Positions 1-7,883 of a stretch of 64,000 nucleotides of DNA are shown here, piece after piece. Source of the stretch: Haloechinothrix aidingensis (GTDB lineage Bacteria > Actinomycetota > Actinomycetes > Mycobacteriales > Pseudonocardiaceae); contig NZ_JACCKD010000004.1 in the NCBI RefSeq assembly GCF_013450155.1, positions 124,001 to 188,000 on the forward strand, in the 5' to 3' direction. Position 1 is the stretch's first letter. Each line of letters begins with the position of its first letter. Position numbers and translations under genes: made by a program. The notes beneath the pieces are model-generated. The model made no database searches. It was given only the letters and a program-made list of their open reading frames with translations, and had not been told where the DNA came from.

Positions 1-126
1 AAGGTCACCAGCGCGGAGCTGGGCGACTACGTCGAGCGGGTCGTCCGCACGTTCGTCGAGCAGCGCGAAGAGGGCGAGCGTTTCCCCCAGTGGGTGCAGC
101 GCGCCAGTGATGACGATCTGAAATGA
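1..126 (+). CDS. sir: Sulfite/nitrite reductase (ferredoxin-type), C-terminal end only
   Basis: The window opens inside this gene, and only the last 41 codons are visible, ending at TGA 124-126. The visible tail (ELGDYVERVVRTF, then ERFPQWVQRA) is the usual ending of actinobacterial ferredoxin-dependent sulfite/nitrite reductases. In that family this stretch follows the siroheme/4Fe-4S core, which lies outside the window. The context is decisive: a small zinc-ribbon gene, cysH, cysD, cysN and a sirohydrochlorin chelatase follow with 4-bp overlaps or tiny gaps. The product would therefore reduce sulfite to sulfide in the cytoplasm. No catalytic residue can be checked here; the call rests on the C-terminus plus the operon. 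Confidence 0.75.
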   Translation, partial: KVTSAELGDYVERVVRTFVEQREEGERFPQWVQRASDDDLK

Positions 127-284
127 GTGAGCGTGCGACTCCGTTTCACTGCCCCTACTGCGGTGACGAGGACCTACGGCCCACAGAGGAGGCCGACACG
201 CCCGGTGCGTGGCTGTGCGCCGCGTGCCGGCGAGTGTTCACGGTGAAACTCGTCGGACTGTCCTTTCCGGAAGGTGCGAGATGA
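123..284 (+). CDS. Small zinc-ribbon protein of the sulfate-assimilation operon
   Basis: A 53-residue protein starts at ATG 123, overlapping the reductase stop as ATGA, and its TGA overlaps the cysH start the same way. Two cysteine pairs (CPYCG near residue 10 and CAAC near residue 34) form a classic four-cysteine zinc ribbon or rubredoxin-like knuckle. A small protein of this kind is commonly wedged between the sulfite reductase and cysH in actinobacteria. Its function is not established as far as I know; a role in metal or siroheme/Fe-S handling for the reductase is an inference from position. The double translational coupling suggests expression matched to its neighbours. Confidence 0.8.
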   Translation: MSERATPFHCPYCGDEDLRPTEEADTPGAWLCAACRRVFTVKLVGLSFPEGAR

Positions 285-982
285 CAGCAGCAGACACCAC
301 GGAGCGTCTCAAGGCACTCGCCGAGCGGGGCGCGTCCGAGCTGGCCGAGGCCACCGCCGACGAGGCCCTGCGGTGGGCCGTCGAGGAGTTCGGCGAGCGC
401 CTGATCGTGGCCTCCAACATGCAGGACGCGGTACTGATCGACCTCGCGGCCAACGTCAAACCGGACGTGGACGTGCTGTTCCTGGAGACCGGCTACCACT
501 TCGCCGAGACGATCGGCACGCGCGACGCGATCGCCGCGACCTACCCGCGGATCCGCATCGTCAACGCCGAGGCCGAGCAGTCGGTCGCCGAGCAGGAGGC
601 CGAGTTCGGCCTGCTGTACCAGACGCAGCCCGACAAGTGCTGCCACCTGCGCAAGGTCGTGCCACTGCAGCGCACCCTCGCCGGCTACGACGCGTGGGTC
701 ACCGGGGTGCGCCGTACCGACGCCCCGACGCGGGCGAACACCCCGATCGTGCAGTGGGACAGCCGCAACGGGCTGGTGAAGATCAACCCGATCGCGCCGT
801 GGACCGACGAGCAGTTCAACGCCTACATCGCCGAGCACGGCATCGTGGAGAACCCCCTGGTCACGGCCGGATACCCGTCCATAGGCTGCCAGCCGTGCAC
901 CGCCAAGGTCGCCGCAGGGGACGACCCCCGCAGCGGGCGCTGGGTGGGTTCTGCCAAGACCGAATGCGGCCTGCACGCCTGA
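281..982 (+). CDS. cysH: Adenylyl-sulfate (APS) reductase
   Basis: This 233-aa cytoplasmic enzyme reduces activated sulfate to sulfite with thioredoxin. Two cysteine pairs, CC at residues 120-121 and CQPC at 203-206, are the 4Fe-4S ligands that mark APS-type rather than PAPS-type reductases. The catalytic cysteine is in the C-terminal ECGLH motif (Cys229). The APS-type call agrees with the absence of a CysC (APS kinase) domain in CysN downstream. ATG 281 is preferred over an upstream in-frame GTG because it forms an ATGA overlap with the preceding stop and gives a family-typical N-terminus. cysD follows after 12 bp, so cysH, cysD and cysN are almost certainly one transcript. Confidence 0.95.
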   Translation: MTAADTTERLKALAERGASELAEATADEALRWAVEEFGERLIVASNMQDAVLIDLAANVKPDVDVLFLETGYHFAETIGTRDAIAATYPRIRIVNAEAEQSVAEQEAEFGLLYQTQPDKCCHLRKVVPLQRTLAGYDAWVTGVRRTDAPTRANTPIVQWDSRNGLVKINPIAPWTDEQFNAYIAEHGIVENPLVTAGYPSIGCQPCTAKVAAGDDPRSGRWVGSAKTECGLHA

Positions 983-994
983 GGGAAGGAAACC

Positions 995-1939
995 ATGACC
1001 GCTGAACACACCGCCGAGCCGGTCGCGCCCGGCTCGGGCCAGGACGCGGCGATCGACAACCTCGCCGCGCTGGAGTCCGAGGCGATCCACATCTTCCGCG
1101 AGGTGGCCGGGGAATTCGACCGCCCGGTGATCCTGTTCTCCGGTGGTAAGGACTCCACCGTGCTCCTGCACCTGGCCATCAAGGCGTTCTGGCCCGCTCC
1201 GGTGCCGTTCCCGCTGCTGCACGTCGACACCGGGCACAACTTCGACGAAGTGATCGAGTTCCGGGACCGGGTCGTGGAGAAGTACGGGCTACGGCTGGTC
1301 GTGGCCAAGGTGCAGGACTGGATCGACGACGGCCGCCTCACCGAGCGCCCGGACGGCACGCGCAACCCCCTGCAGACCACGCCGCTGCTGGACACCATCG
1401 GCGAGCACGGCTTCGACGCGGTGTTCGGTGGCGGCCGCAGGGACGAGGAACGCGCGCGCGCCAAGGAGCGCATCTTCAGCCTGCGCAACGCCTTCGGCCA
1501 GTGGGAGCCGCGCAGGCAACGTGCCGAGCTGTGGAACCTCTACAACGGACGGCACCGCCCCGGTGAGCACGTCCGGGTGTTCCCGCTGTCCAACTGGACC
1601 GAGTTCGATGTGTGGAACTACATCGCGCGGGAGAAGGTCGAGCTGCCGTCCATCTACTTCGCGCACCAGCGCGACGTGTACCTGCGGGACGGCATGTGGC
1701 TCACCGAGGGGCCGTGGGGTGGCCCGCGCGACGGCGAGGACGTGCACACCAGGACGGTCCGGTACCGCACCGTGGGTGATGGTTCCTGCACCGGCGCGGT
1801 CGAGTCCACGGCCACGACGATCGAAGAGGTCATCGCCGAGGTACAGGCCAGCAGGTTGACCGAACGTGGCGCCACCCGAGCGGACGACCGCATGTCCGAG
1901 GCCGCCATGGAGGACCGCAAGCGTGAGGGGTACTTCTGA
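995..1939 (+). CDS. cysD: Sulfate adenylyltransferase, small subunit
   Basis: A 314-aa ATP sulfurylase catalytic subunit, making APS from ATP and sulfate in complex with the GTPase CysN. The PP-loop SGGKDS lies at residues 49-54. The family-conserved segments GGRRDEERARAKERIFS and the C-terminal MEDRKREGYF are present, so length and both ends match the family. It has a good ribosome site (gggaagg) before ATG 995. It sits 12 bp after cysH and 2 bp before cysN, so the two subunits are co-translated. Confidence 0.97.
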   Translation: MTAEHTAEPVAPGSGQDAAIDNLAALESEAIHIFREVAGEFDRPVILFSGGKDSTVLLHLAIKAFWPAPVPFPLLHVDTGHNFDEVIEFRDRVVEKYGLRLVVAKVQDWIDDGRLTERPDGTRNPLQTTPLLDTIGEHGFDAVFGGGRRDEERARAKERIFSLRNAFGQWEPRRQRAELWNLYNGRHRPGEHVRVFPLSNWTEFDVWNYIAREKVELPSIYFAHQRDVYLRDGMWLTEGPWGGPRDGEDVHTRTVRYRTVGDGSCTGAVESTATTIEEVIAEVQASRLTERGATRADDRMSEAAMEDRKREGYF

Positions 1940-1941
1940 TC

Positions 1942-3255
1942 ATGAGTTCACTGTTGAGGCTGGCCACGGCGGGCAGTGTGGACGACGGCAAGTCCACGCT
2001 TGTGGGCCGCCTGCTCTACGACACCAAGTCGGTGCTCGCCGATCAGCTCGACGCCGTGACACGTGCCAGCGTCGACAGGGGGCTGGATACTCCTGACCTG
2101 TCACTGCTGGTCGACGGGCTGCGCTCGGAACGCGAGCAGGGCATCACCATCGATGTGGCCTACCGGTACTTCGCGACCCCGCAGCGCTCCTTCGTGCTCG
2201 CCGACACCCCGGGGCACGTGCAGTACACCCGCAACACCGTCACCGGCGCCTCCACCGCCCAGCTCGCGGTGCTGCTCGTCGACGCGCGCAACGGGGTCCT
2301 CGAGCAGACCCGCAGGCACGCGGCGGTGCTCGCGATGCTCGGAGTGCCGAGGCTGGTGCTGGCGGTGAACAAGATCGACCTGGTCGACTACGACGAGAGC
2401 ACCTTCGAGGTGATCGCCAAGGAGTTCACCGACCACGCCGTCTCGCTCGGCTACCCCGTGGGCGAGGTGCTCTCCATCCCGATCTCCGCCCTGCAGGGCG
2501 ACAACGTCGTGACCCGCTCCGAGAACACGCCCTGGTACACCGGCCCGGCACTGCTGGAACACCTGGAGACGGTGCCGGTGGCGCCGGACCCGCACGACGC
2601 GCCCTTCCGGTTGCCCGTGCAGTACGTGATCCGCCCCCGAACCGCCGACTACCCGGACTACCGCGGGTACGCCGGGCAGATCGCGTCCGGCACGGTGCGG
2701 CCCGGTGACGAGGTCGTCGTGCTTCCGCAGGGGTTGCGCTCCACGGTCACGGGCATCGACACCGCGGACGGCCCGCTCGGCGAGGCGGGCTCGGGTAACT
2801 CCGTCACCGTGCTGCTCGACGACGACCTCGACATCGCGCGGGGCGACCTGATCGCCTCCGCAGGTTCGGCTCCCGAGCCGACCGACGAGCTCAGCGCGAC
2901 CGTGTGCTGGCTGGCGAACTCCGCGCTGCGTGCCGGTTCGCGGGTGCTGCTCAAGCACGGCGCGAAGACCGTCCAGGCCTTCGTCGAGGAGATCGTCGCA
3001 CGCTTCGACGAGCAGCAGCTGCGGGCCGTACAGGCCCCGGAGAGCCTGGAGCTCAACCACATCGGGCAGGTGCGGCTGCGCACGTCCGAGCCGCTGCCTG
3101 CCGACGACTACCGTACCTCGCCGCGCACCGGCTCGTTCCTGATCATCGACCCGAAGGACGGCGACACGCTGGCAGCCGGCCTGGTGGGTGTCGGGTTCCC
3201 GGCGCTGGGCGACGGGCAGGCCGCTAGCACCGACGGGCAGGGAGCCACGGGGTGA
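1942..3255 (+). CDS. cysN: Sulfate adenylyltransferase, GTPase subunit
   Basis: A 437-aa elongation-factor-like GTPase that drives APS synthesis by CysD. The G1 loop GSVDDGKST is at residues 11-19. DTPGH (G3) and NKID (G4) follow, then two beta-barrel domains in the C-terminal half. Many actinobacterial relatives are CysNC fusions with an APS kinase; this one ends without it, which fits an APS reductase (CysH) pathway. The next gene starts at GTG 3252, overlapping this stop as GTGA. Confidence 0.95.
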   Translation: MSSLLRLATAGSVDDGKSTLVGRLLYDTKSVLADQLDAVTRASVDRGLDTPDLSLLVDGLRSEREQGITIDVAYRYFATPQRSFVLADTPGHVQYTRNTVTGASTAQLAVLLVDARNGVLEQTRRHAAVLAMLGVPRLVLAVNKIDLVDYDESTFEVIAKEFTDHAVSLGYPVGEVLSIPISALQGDNVVTRSENTPWYTGPALLEHLETVPVAPDPHDAPFRLPVQYVIRPRTADYPDYRGYAGQIASGTVRPGDEVVVLPQGLRSTVTGIDTADGPLGEAGSGNSVTVLLDDDLDIARGDLIASAGSAPEPTDELSATVCWLANSALRAGSRVLLKHGAKTVQAFVEEIVARFDEQQLRAVQAPESLELNHIGQVRLRTSEPLPADDYRTSPRTGSFLIIDPKDGDTLAAGLVGVGFPALGDGQAASTDGQGATG

Positions 3256-4070
3256 GCACACCGCCACTGGTCGCCGTCGCGCACGGGAGCAGGGACGCGC
3301 GTTCGGCGGCAACGGTGCGCGCGCTGGCCCGCGCGGTGCGGGACCAGGCACCGGACCTCGAGGTGCGCACCGCCTTCCTCGACCTGTCCGAGCCCACGCT
3401 CGCCGAGGTGCTCGGCGAGCTGCACTCCGCGGGGCACAGGGACGTCGTCGTCGTGCCGCTGCTGCTGGGCAGTGCCTTCCACGCCCGTGTGGACCTTCCC
3501 GAGCTCATCGCGGACATCGGCACGAGCATGCCGCTGTTGCGTGTCACCGTGTCCGGGGTCCTCGGCCCGGACCCCGCGCTCGAGTCGGCCGCACTCGACC
3601 GGCTGCGGCAGGCCGGTGCCGAACCCGGCGACCCCGAGGTCGGGGTGGCGTTGACCGGTGTCGGTTCCTCGCGCGAAGCCGCCAACGAGGCCGTGGCGAC
3701 CATCGCACGGCGCTGGCACGGCAGCACGGGGTTCGCAGCGGTCACGCACGCCTTCGCCACCGCGCGGCCGGGCCCGGCCACCGCGCTGGCCAGGCTGCGT
3801 GCGCGCGGGGCGCGCAAGCAGGCGATCGCGCCATGGTTCCTGGCTCCCGGCCTGCTCCTCGACCGGATCGCCCTGGAGGCTCCGGACTGCCGCATCGCCG
3901 AGCCCCTCGGCGACCATCCCCTCGTCGCCGAACTGGTCCTGCGCCGCTACCACGCCGTGTCGGGCAGCACAGCACACCGTGTCGGGCACCGTGTCACGCC
4001 GAGTCGCGCGGCGTCGGCCCAGCCGGCACTGACACCGGCACTGCCTACCGCTGCCTCCCTCGCCGGCTGA
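3252..4070 (+). CDS. Sirohydrochlorin chelatase (CbiX/SirB family)
   Basis: A 272-aa protein with two CbiX-like halves. The first half carries the signature VAVAHGSRD with the metal-binding histidine near residue 9. The second repeats it in degenerate form (AVTHAFATARPGPATALARL). Family members insert Fe or Co into sirohydrochlorin. In a sulfite-reductase operon the natural role is making siroheme for that enzyme. The start GTG overlaps the cysN stop. The last about 35 residues are low-complexity Ala/Pro/Thr and probably disordered. Iron versus cobalt specificity cannot be read from the sequence. Confidence 0.85.
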   Translation: MSTPPLVAVAHGSRDARSAATVRALARAVRDQAPDLEVRTAFLDLSEPTLAEVLGELHSAGHRDVVVVPLLLGSAFHARVDLPELIADIGTSMPLLRVTVSGVLGPDPALESAALDRLRQAGAEPGDPEVGVALTGVGSSREAANEAVATIARRWHGSTGFAAVTHAFATARPGPATALARLRARGARKQAIAPWFLAPGLLLDRIALEAPDCRIAEPLGDHPLVAELVLRRYHAVSGSTAHRVGHRVTPSRAASAQPALTPALPTAASLAG

Positions 4071-4092
4071 CCGTGCTTATAGCCTGGGGCGC

Positions 4093-4857
4093 ATGGCAGA
4101 CGAACTTGTGCACTACGCGGTCTCCGGCGGCATCGCGACCATCACCCTGGACTCACCACACAACCGCAACGCGCTGTCGGCGCAGTTGCGGCGCGAACTC
4201 GGCGCGGGACTGACCGCGGCGAGCGAGGACCCGGATGTGCGGGTCATCGTGCTCGACCACACCTCCGAGGTGTTCTGCGCCGGTATGGACCTCAAGGAAG
4301 CGCGGGACACGGACGCCTCGGAACAAGGCGTCAACGAGTTCCCCAACATCCTCACGCAGATCCTGACCAGCGCGAAACCGGTCGTCGCCAAGCTCGCCGG
4401 GCCGGCACGGGCAGGCGGCGTGGGCATCGTCGCGGCCGCGGACATCTCCGTGGCCAGCCGCGCGGCGACGTTCGCCTTCACCGAGGTACGCCTCGGTCTG
4501 GTACCCGCCGTCATCTCCGTGCCCATCCTGCCCAGGTTGCTGCCTCGCCAGGCCCGCGAGCTGTTCCTGACCGGGGAACGGTTCGACGCCGACCGGGCCG
4601 CACAGGTCGGTCTGGTCAACTCGGCGGTGGACCCCGAGTCGCTGGACGACGAGGTCGACCGGTACGTCACCGCGCTGGCGCGGGGCGGGCCGAACGCCCT
4701 CGCCGCCACCAAGCGGCTGCTGGACTCCCACGACGAGCTACCGCAGCGTTTCGACGAGATGCTGTCGCTGTCCGCGGAGTTCTTCGCGGGCTCGGAAGCG
4801 CAGGAAGGCATCGCGGCGTTCGCGCAGAAGCGCGCACCGGGCTGGGTCCCGGAGTAG
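4093..4857 (+). CDS. Enoyl-CoA hydratase/isomerase family protein
   Basis: A 254-aa crotonase-fold protein of normal length. The first oxyanion-hole segment is visible as EVFCAGMDLKE (about residue 57), and the second glycine-rich turn as AGPARAGGVG (about residue 99). The family hydrates or isomerises acyl-CoA thioesters in the cytoplasm. The exact substrate cannot be inferred: the usual first catalytic glutamate position does not settle hydratase versus isomerase. It starts 22 bp after the sulfur operon but is functionally unrelated, and it is followed by a strong hairpin terminator. Confidence 0.85.
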   Translation: MADELVHYAVSGGIATITLDSPHNRNALSAQLRRELGAGLTAASEDPDVRVIVLDHTSEVFCAGMDLKEARDTDASEQGVNEFPNILTQILTSAKPVVAKLAGPARAGGVGIVAAADISVASRAATFAFTEVRLGLVPAVISVPILPRLLPRQARELFLTGERFDADRAAQVGLVNSAVDPESLDDEVDRYVTALARGGPNALAATKRLLDSHDELPQRFDEMLSLSAEFFAGSEAQEGIAAFAQKRAPGWVPE

Positions 4858-4879
4858 GCCGCGTGCCGGCAGTGACGAG

Positions 4880-4915
4880 CGGCCCGCGCTCCCGCGCGGC
4901 AGGGAGCGCGGGCCG
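4880..4915. terminator. Bidirectional hairpin terminator
   Basis: A perfect 14-bp stem (CGGCCCGCGCTCCC at 4880-4893, pairing with 4902-4915) with an 8-nt loop lies between the convergent enoyl-CoA hydratase (+) and barstar (-) genes, so it can end both transcripts. There is no U-tract, as is usual at high GC. Confidence 0.75.
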
Positions 4916-4920
4916 CCGCC

Positions 4921-5364
4921 TCAGCGTTCGGTGAGCACCACGGTGAACCTGCGACCGTACCCGGGCCTGCCCGCCGGGGCGAGCGCGCGCTGGGCGTCCG
5001 AGAGCACGCTGCGAATGGCCAGGTAGGCCTTGGGGTCCGCGTTGGCCAGGTCGCTCGCCGCGCTCCAGATCAGCACGTGCTCACCGGCCGGAAGCCAGGA
5101 CAGGTCGGTCAGGCAGTCCCGCAAGGCATCCAAGCTGCGCTCGACACCGTCCGGAAACGACAGCGTCGTCGCGATCGCGTCGAGCACCGACGCGCTGTCC
5201 CGCAGGCCCGTACCGTCGAACTGATGGGCGTAAGCACCCCGCGCACGTGCCTCCGCGGCGGCAGTCACACCGTCGGGTGCCGACTCCTGCTTCACCACCG
5301 GATCACTCACTGGAGATACCTGCCGATCTGGATCGTTGTTGCTGGACGGATCTGTGCCGGTCAT
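4921..5364 (-). CDS. Barstar-family RNase inhibitor, orphan
   Basis: A 147-aa protein. The first about 50 residues are polar and disordered. The C-terminal about 95 residues match the barstar fold, with the segments VLDAIATTLSFPDG and SWLPAGEHVLIWS typical of the family. Barstars bind and neutralise extracellular-type guanyl-specific ribonucleases that have not yet left the cell. No barnase-type RNase is seen in this window. The small membrane protein just upstream (5375-5554) has the position a barnase gene often holds but lacks the RNase domain. Starts at ATG 5364. Confidence 0.7.
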   Translation of the reverse strand: MTGTDPSSNNDPDRQVSPVSDPVVKQESAPDGVTAAAEARARGAYAHQFDGTGLRDSASVLDAIATTLSFPDGVERSLDALRDCLTDLSWLPAGEHVLIWSAASDLANADPKAYLAIRSVLSDAQRALAPAGRPGYGRRFTVVLTER

Positions 5365-5374
5365 TGCCAGTTAC

Positions 5375-5554
5375 TCACGTCACGGGGCCGCGCGCAAAGC
5401 CGGCCGCGGACCAGTGGGCCGCGGCCGGGAGCACCTCGGAGCTGTTCGCCCCGCCGGCTTGCTCGTCACCGAGTAGCTCGGAAGCGAGCCAGCCGGCGAG
5501 GACCAGGATGAGTAAGCCGACCAGTGCGATCGTGATCCGCCGTCTGGAGAACAC
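5375..5554 (-). CDS. Short single-TM protein upstream of barstar
   Basis: A 59-residue ORF starts at GTG 5554 and ends 10 bp before the barstar start. One hydrophobic segment (residues 7-25, ITIALVGLLILVLAGW) follows three arginines, giving a signal-anchor or signal peptide. The remaining about 30 residues are polar. Its order (secreted-type N-terminus, then barstar) resembles barnase-barstar pairs, but no ribonuclease domain follows the signal. It could be a small membrane protein or the remnant of a truncated barnase; the sequence does not decide. It was too short for routine gene finders. Confidence 0.5.
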   Translation of the reverse strand: MFSRRRITIALVGLLILVLAGWLASELLGDEQAGGANSSEVLPAAAHWSAAGFARGPVT

Positions 5555-5682
5555 ACCGAAATGGTAGGGACCGCCTGATCGCTCGCCGTGACCGCCCCAC
5601 TCATCGCCGCTGGACCACTCAGGTGATCGGCACGGCCACAGGGCTTACCGGCACTGCCGTACCGCGCGGTACGTTGGGCCCC

Positions 5683-6648
5683 ATGTTTGCCGTATACGCT
5701 TCCGAGCCCAACGCCGACGACCCGCTGGCTTCCCTGGTCGCCGGTGACCGCCCCGCCGAGGACCCGCCGGACGGGTGGGTCTCGGTCACCGTACGAGCCG
5801 CCAGCCTGAACATGCACGACATCTGGACGCTGCGCGGCGTCGGGATCAAGCCGGACCAGTTCCCGATGATCCTCGGGTGTGACGGTGCCGGCGTCCTCGA
5901 CGACGGCACCGAGGTCGTCCTCCACTCGGTCATCGGCGATCCGGCGTGGGACGGGGACGAGACGCTCGACCCGAAGCGCACGCTGCTGACCGAGAAACAC
6001 CAGGGTACGTTCGCCGAGAAGGTCATCGTTCCCGCCCGCAACGCCGTACCGAAGCCGCCGGAGCTGTCCTTCGTCGAGGGTGCGTCCATGGGCACGGCAT
6101 GGCTGACGGCCTACCGGATGCTGTTCGTCAAGTCCGGGCTGCGCCCCGGTCAGACGATGCTGGTCCAGGGAGCTTCCGGCGGAGTGGCCACGGCTCTCAT
6201 CCAGCTCGGCCGCGCGGCGGGCCTGCGGGTATGGGCCACCGGCCGTACCGACGCCAAGCGCGAGCTCGCCGCGTCGCTCGGCGCGCACGAGACCTTCGAG
6301 CCCGGTACGCGGCTCCCCGAGCGTGTCGACGGCGTGTTCGAGACCGTCGGCAAGTCGACATGGTCCCACTCGCTGAAGTCCCTCAAGCCAGGCGGCATCA
6401 TCGTGGTATCCGGCGCCACCAGCGGACCCGACGCAGCCGCCGAGCTGCAGCGGGTGTTCTTCCTGCAGCTACGCATCGCCGGCTCCACCATGGGAACGCG
6501 GGCCGAGCTGGCTGAGCTGCTCGAGTTCGTGCGGCTGACCGGGATCCGGCCGCAGATCGGCAGCGAGCTGCCGCTCGGCGACGCGGCGAACGGCTTCCGC
6601 ACCATGCTGGACGGGGAGACCTCCGGAAAGGTCGTGTTCACCATCTGA
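5683..6648 (+). CDS. Zinc-type MDR oxidoreductase (quinone-oxidoreductase-like)
   Basis: A 321-aa medium-chain dehydrogenase/reductase. The N-terminal GroES-like domain contains the AASLNMHDIW motif. The Rossmann domain has a nucleotide-binding turn, VQGASGGVATALIQLG, near residue 155. Cysteine and histidine clusters of the structural zinc lobe are absent, so this is probably a zinc-free NADPH-dependent reductase rather than an alcohol dehydrogenase. The start ATG 5683 gives a standard N-terminus; longer starts add only an unconserved leader. A 14-bp hairpin follows downstream. Substrate unknown. Confidence 0.85.
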   Translation: MFAVYASEPNADDPLASLVAGDRPAEDPPDGWVSVTVRAASLNMHDIWTLRGVGIKPDQFPMILGCDGAGVLDDGTEVVLHSVIGDPAWDGDETLDPKRTLLTEKHQGTFAEKVIVPARNAVPKPPELSFVEGASMGTAWLTAYRMLFVKSGLRPGQTMLVQGASGGVATALIQLGRAAGLRVWATGRTDAKRELAASLGAHETFEPGTRLPERVDGVFETVGKSTWSHSLKSLKPGGIIVVSGATSGPDAAAELQRVFFLQLRIAGSTMGTRAELAELLEFVRLTGIRPQIGSELPLGDAANGFRTMLDGETSGKVVFTI

Positions 6649-6742
6649 CGGACCGGTACGGCGACCGTCCGGGGGCAGCGTGTGTCTCGCGATCCCCTCC
6701 GTCGCGAGCGGGGATCGGGAGAGGCCCCTACTCCGATCAGCG

Positions 6743-6775
6743 GAGTCCGGCCCGGTGCACGACCGGGCCGGACTC
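6743..6775. terminator. Hairpin terminator after the MDR gene
   Basis: A perfect 14-bp stem (GAGTCCGGCCCGGT at 6743-6756, partner at 6762-6775) with a 5-nt loop lies 95 bp after the MDR stop and before the next gene. It is the only structured element seen in the 6649-6864 gap. Confidence 0.7.
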
Positions 6776-6864
6776 GCAGGTCACAACCGTTCGAGCGAGT
6801 TGATACGGCTTCGTGACCGGGTATTTGCCCGGCATACCGGCACCGCGGTGCGTAGCCTGTGAGT

Positions 6865-7872
6865 ATGACCACAGGACCGGATCAGGAGATGCCCGACCAG
6901 TCGGGCATCCGTGCCGGATACCAGCGGTTCGCCGGTATCCGCACGCGGACGCTCGAGGTCGGGACCGTACCGGCCGGGCCGGAACGACCGCGACACGGTC
7001 TGCTCCGCAAGGCGCGCACCGGGTCCAGCAGGCCACAGCGGCCCCGGTTCGTGCTGCTGCACGGCTACTGCGACAGCGCGGACACCTGGCGCGGCGTTCT
7101 CCGCAGGCTCGCCGCGGAGGGACACTCCGCCATCGCGGTCGACCTCCCCGGCTTCGGAGAGGCCGACGACCTGCGTCCCGGCCAGATCCTGCCGCAGCAC
7201 GACGCGTTCCTGCGGTCGGTCATCGTCGAGCAGGCCGTGCAGGGTGACGTCGTGCTCGTCGGCAACTCGCTCGGCGGCACCGCGAGCCTGCGCGCGGCGC
7301 ACGACGACTCCCTGCCCATCGCGGGCGTGCTGTCCATCGCGGCACCCGGCCTCGCCGACAGCCTGCTGGTCCGCACGGTCGCACGCAATCCCCTCCCGCT
7401 GCGGCTGTACGCATCGCTACCGGTCCCGGTGCCGAGCGCCATCGTGCGCACCGTGGCAAGTGCCGTCATCCCGCGGCTGCTCTACGCTGACCCCTCCGAT
7501 GCCGACTCCGCCGAGACGGAGAGGTTCGCCCAGCTGGTGTCCGACTACGCGCGCACCAAGCTCCGGTTGGAGCAGGCGCGGCAGCTCGTTTCCGAGATCG
7601 ACAACGCGTACCAGCTGGACAAGGTACGGGCCCCGTTGCTCGCGGTCGGATGCGGCAAGGACAGGCTCGTCAGCACGGCCGGCGCCAAGCGGCTGCACAC
7701 GCTGGTTCCGCACAGCAGGATGCTGGTGAAGCAGGACTGGGGGCACTGCCCGCAGCTGGACGCTCCCGCGGATCTGGCCCAGCTCATCGCCTTCTTCGCA
7801 GCCAGCTGCCGCCGGAGCGCCTCGCGCGGCACTGTGCCGTCCCGCGCGACCCCGGACTCCATGGCCGGCTAG
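6865..7872 (+). CDS. Alpha/beta-hydrolase fold protein
   Basis: A 335-aa serine hydrolase. The oxyanion-hole turn is LLHGYCDSADTW. The nucleophile elbow is GNSLGG. The acid is likely in GCGKDRLV and the histidine in DWGHCPQ, giving a complete triad in the right order. About 50 residues precede the fold, and a Ser/Arg-rich tail of about 20 residues follows. There is no signal peptide. ATG 6865 is preferred; GTG 6859 is only two codons upstream. It is monocistronic and convergent with the nitronate monooxygenase gene. Substrate cannot be assigned. Confidence 0.85.
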   Translation: MTTGPDQEMPDQSGIRAGYQRFAGIRTRTLEVGTVPAGPERPRHGLLRKARTGSSRPQRPRFVLLHGYCDSADTWRGVLRRLAAEGHSAIAVDLPGFGEADDLRPGQILPQHDAFLRSVIVEQAVQGDVVLVGNSLGGTASLRAAHDDSLPIAGVLSIAAPGLADSLLVRTVARNPLPLRLYASLPVPVPSAIVRTVASAVIPRLLYADPSDADSAETERFAQLVSDYARTKLRLEQARQLVSEIDNAYQLDKVRAPLLAVGCGKDRLVSTAGAKRLHTLVPHSRMLVKQDWGHCPQLDAPADLAQLIAFFAASCRRSASRGTVPSRATPDSMAG

Positions 7873-7883
7873 CGCCGTCGGGC

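Noticed and set aside
155-1237. Long minus-strand reading frame opposite cysH/cysD
   Set aside because: Arg/Gly/His-rich low-complexity product with no family features. It mirrors a well-supported operon on the other strand, an effect of high third-position GC.
6680-6862. 60-codon plus-strand ORF after the MDR gene
   Set aside because: It runs through a perfect terminator hairpin and has no protein-like pattern.
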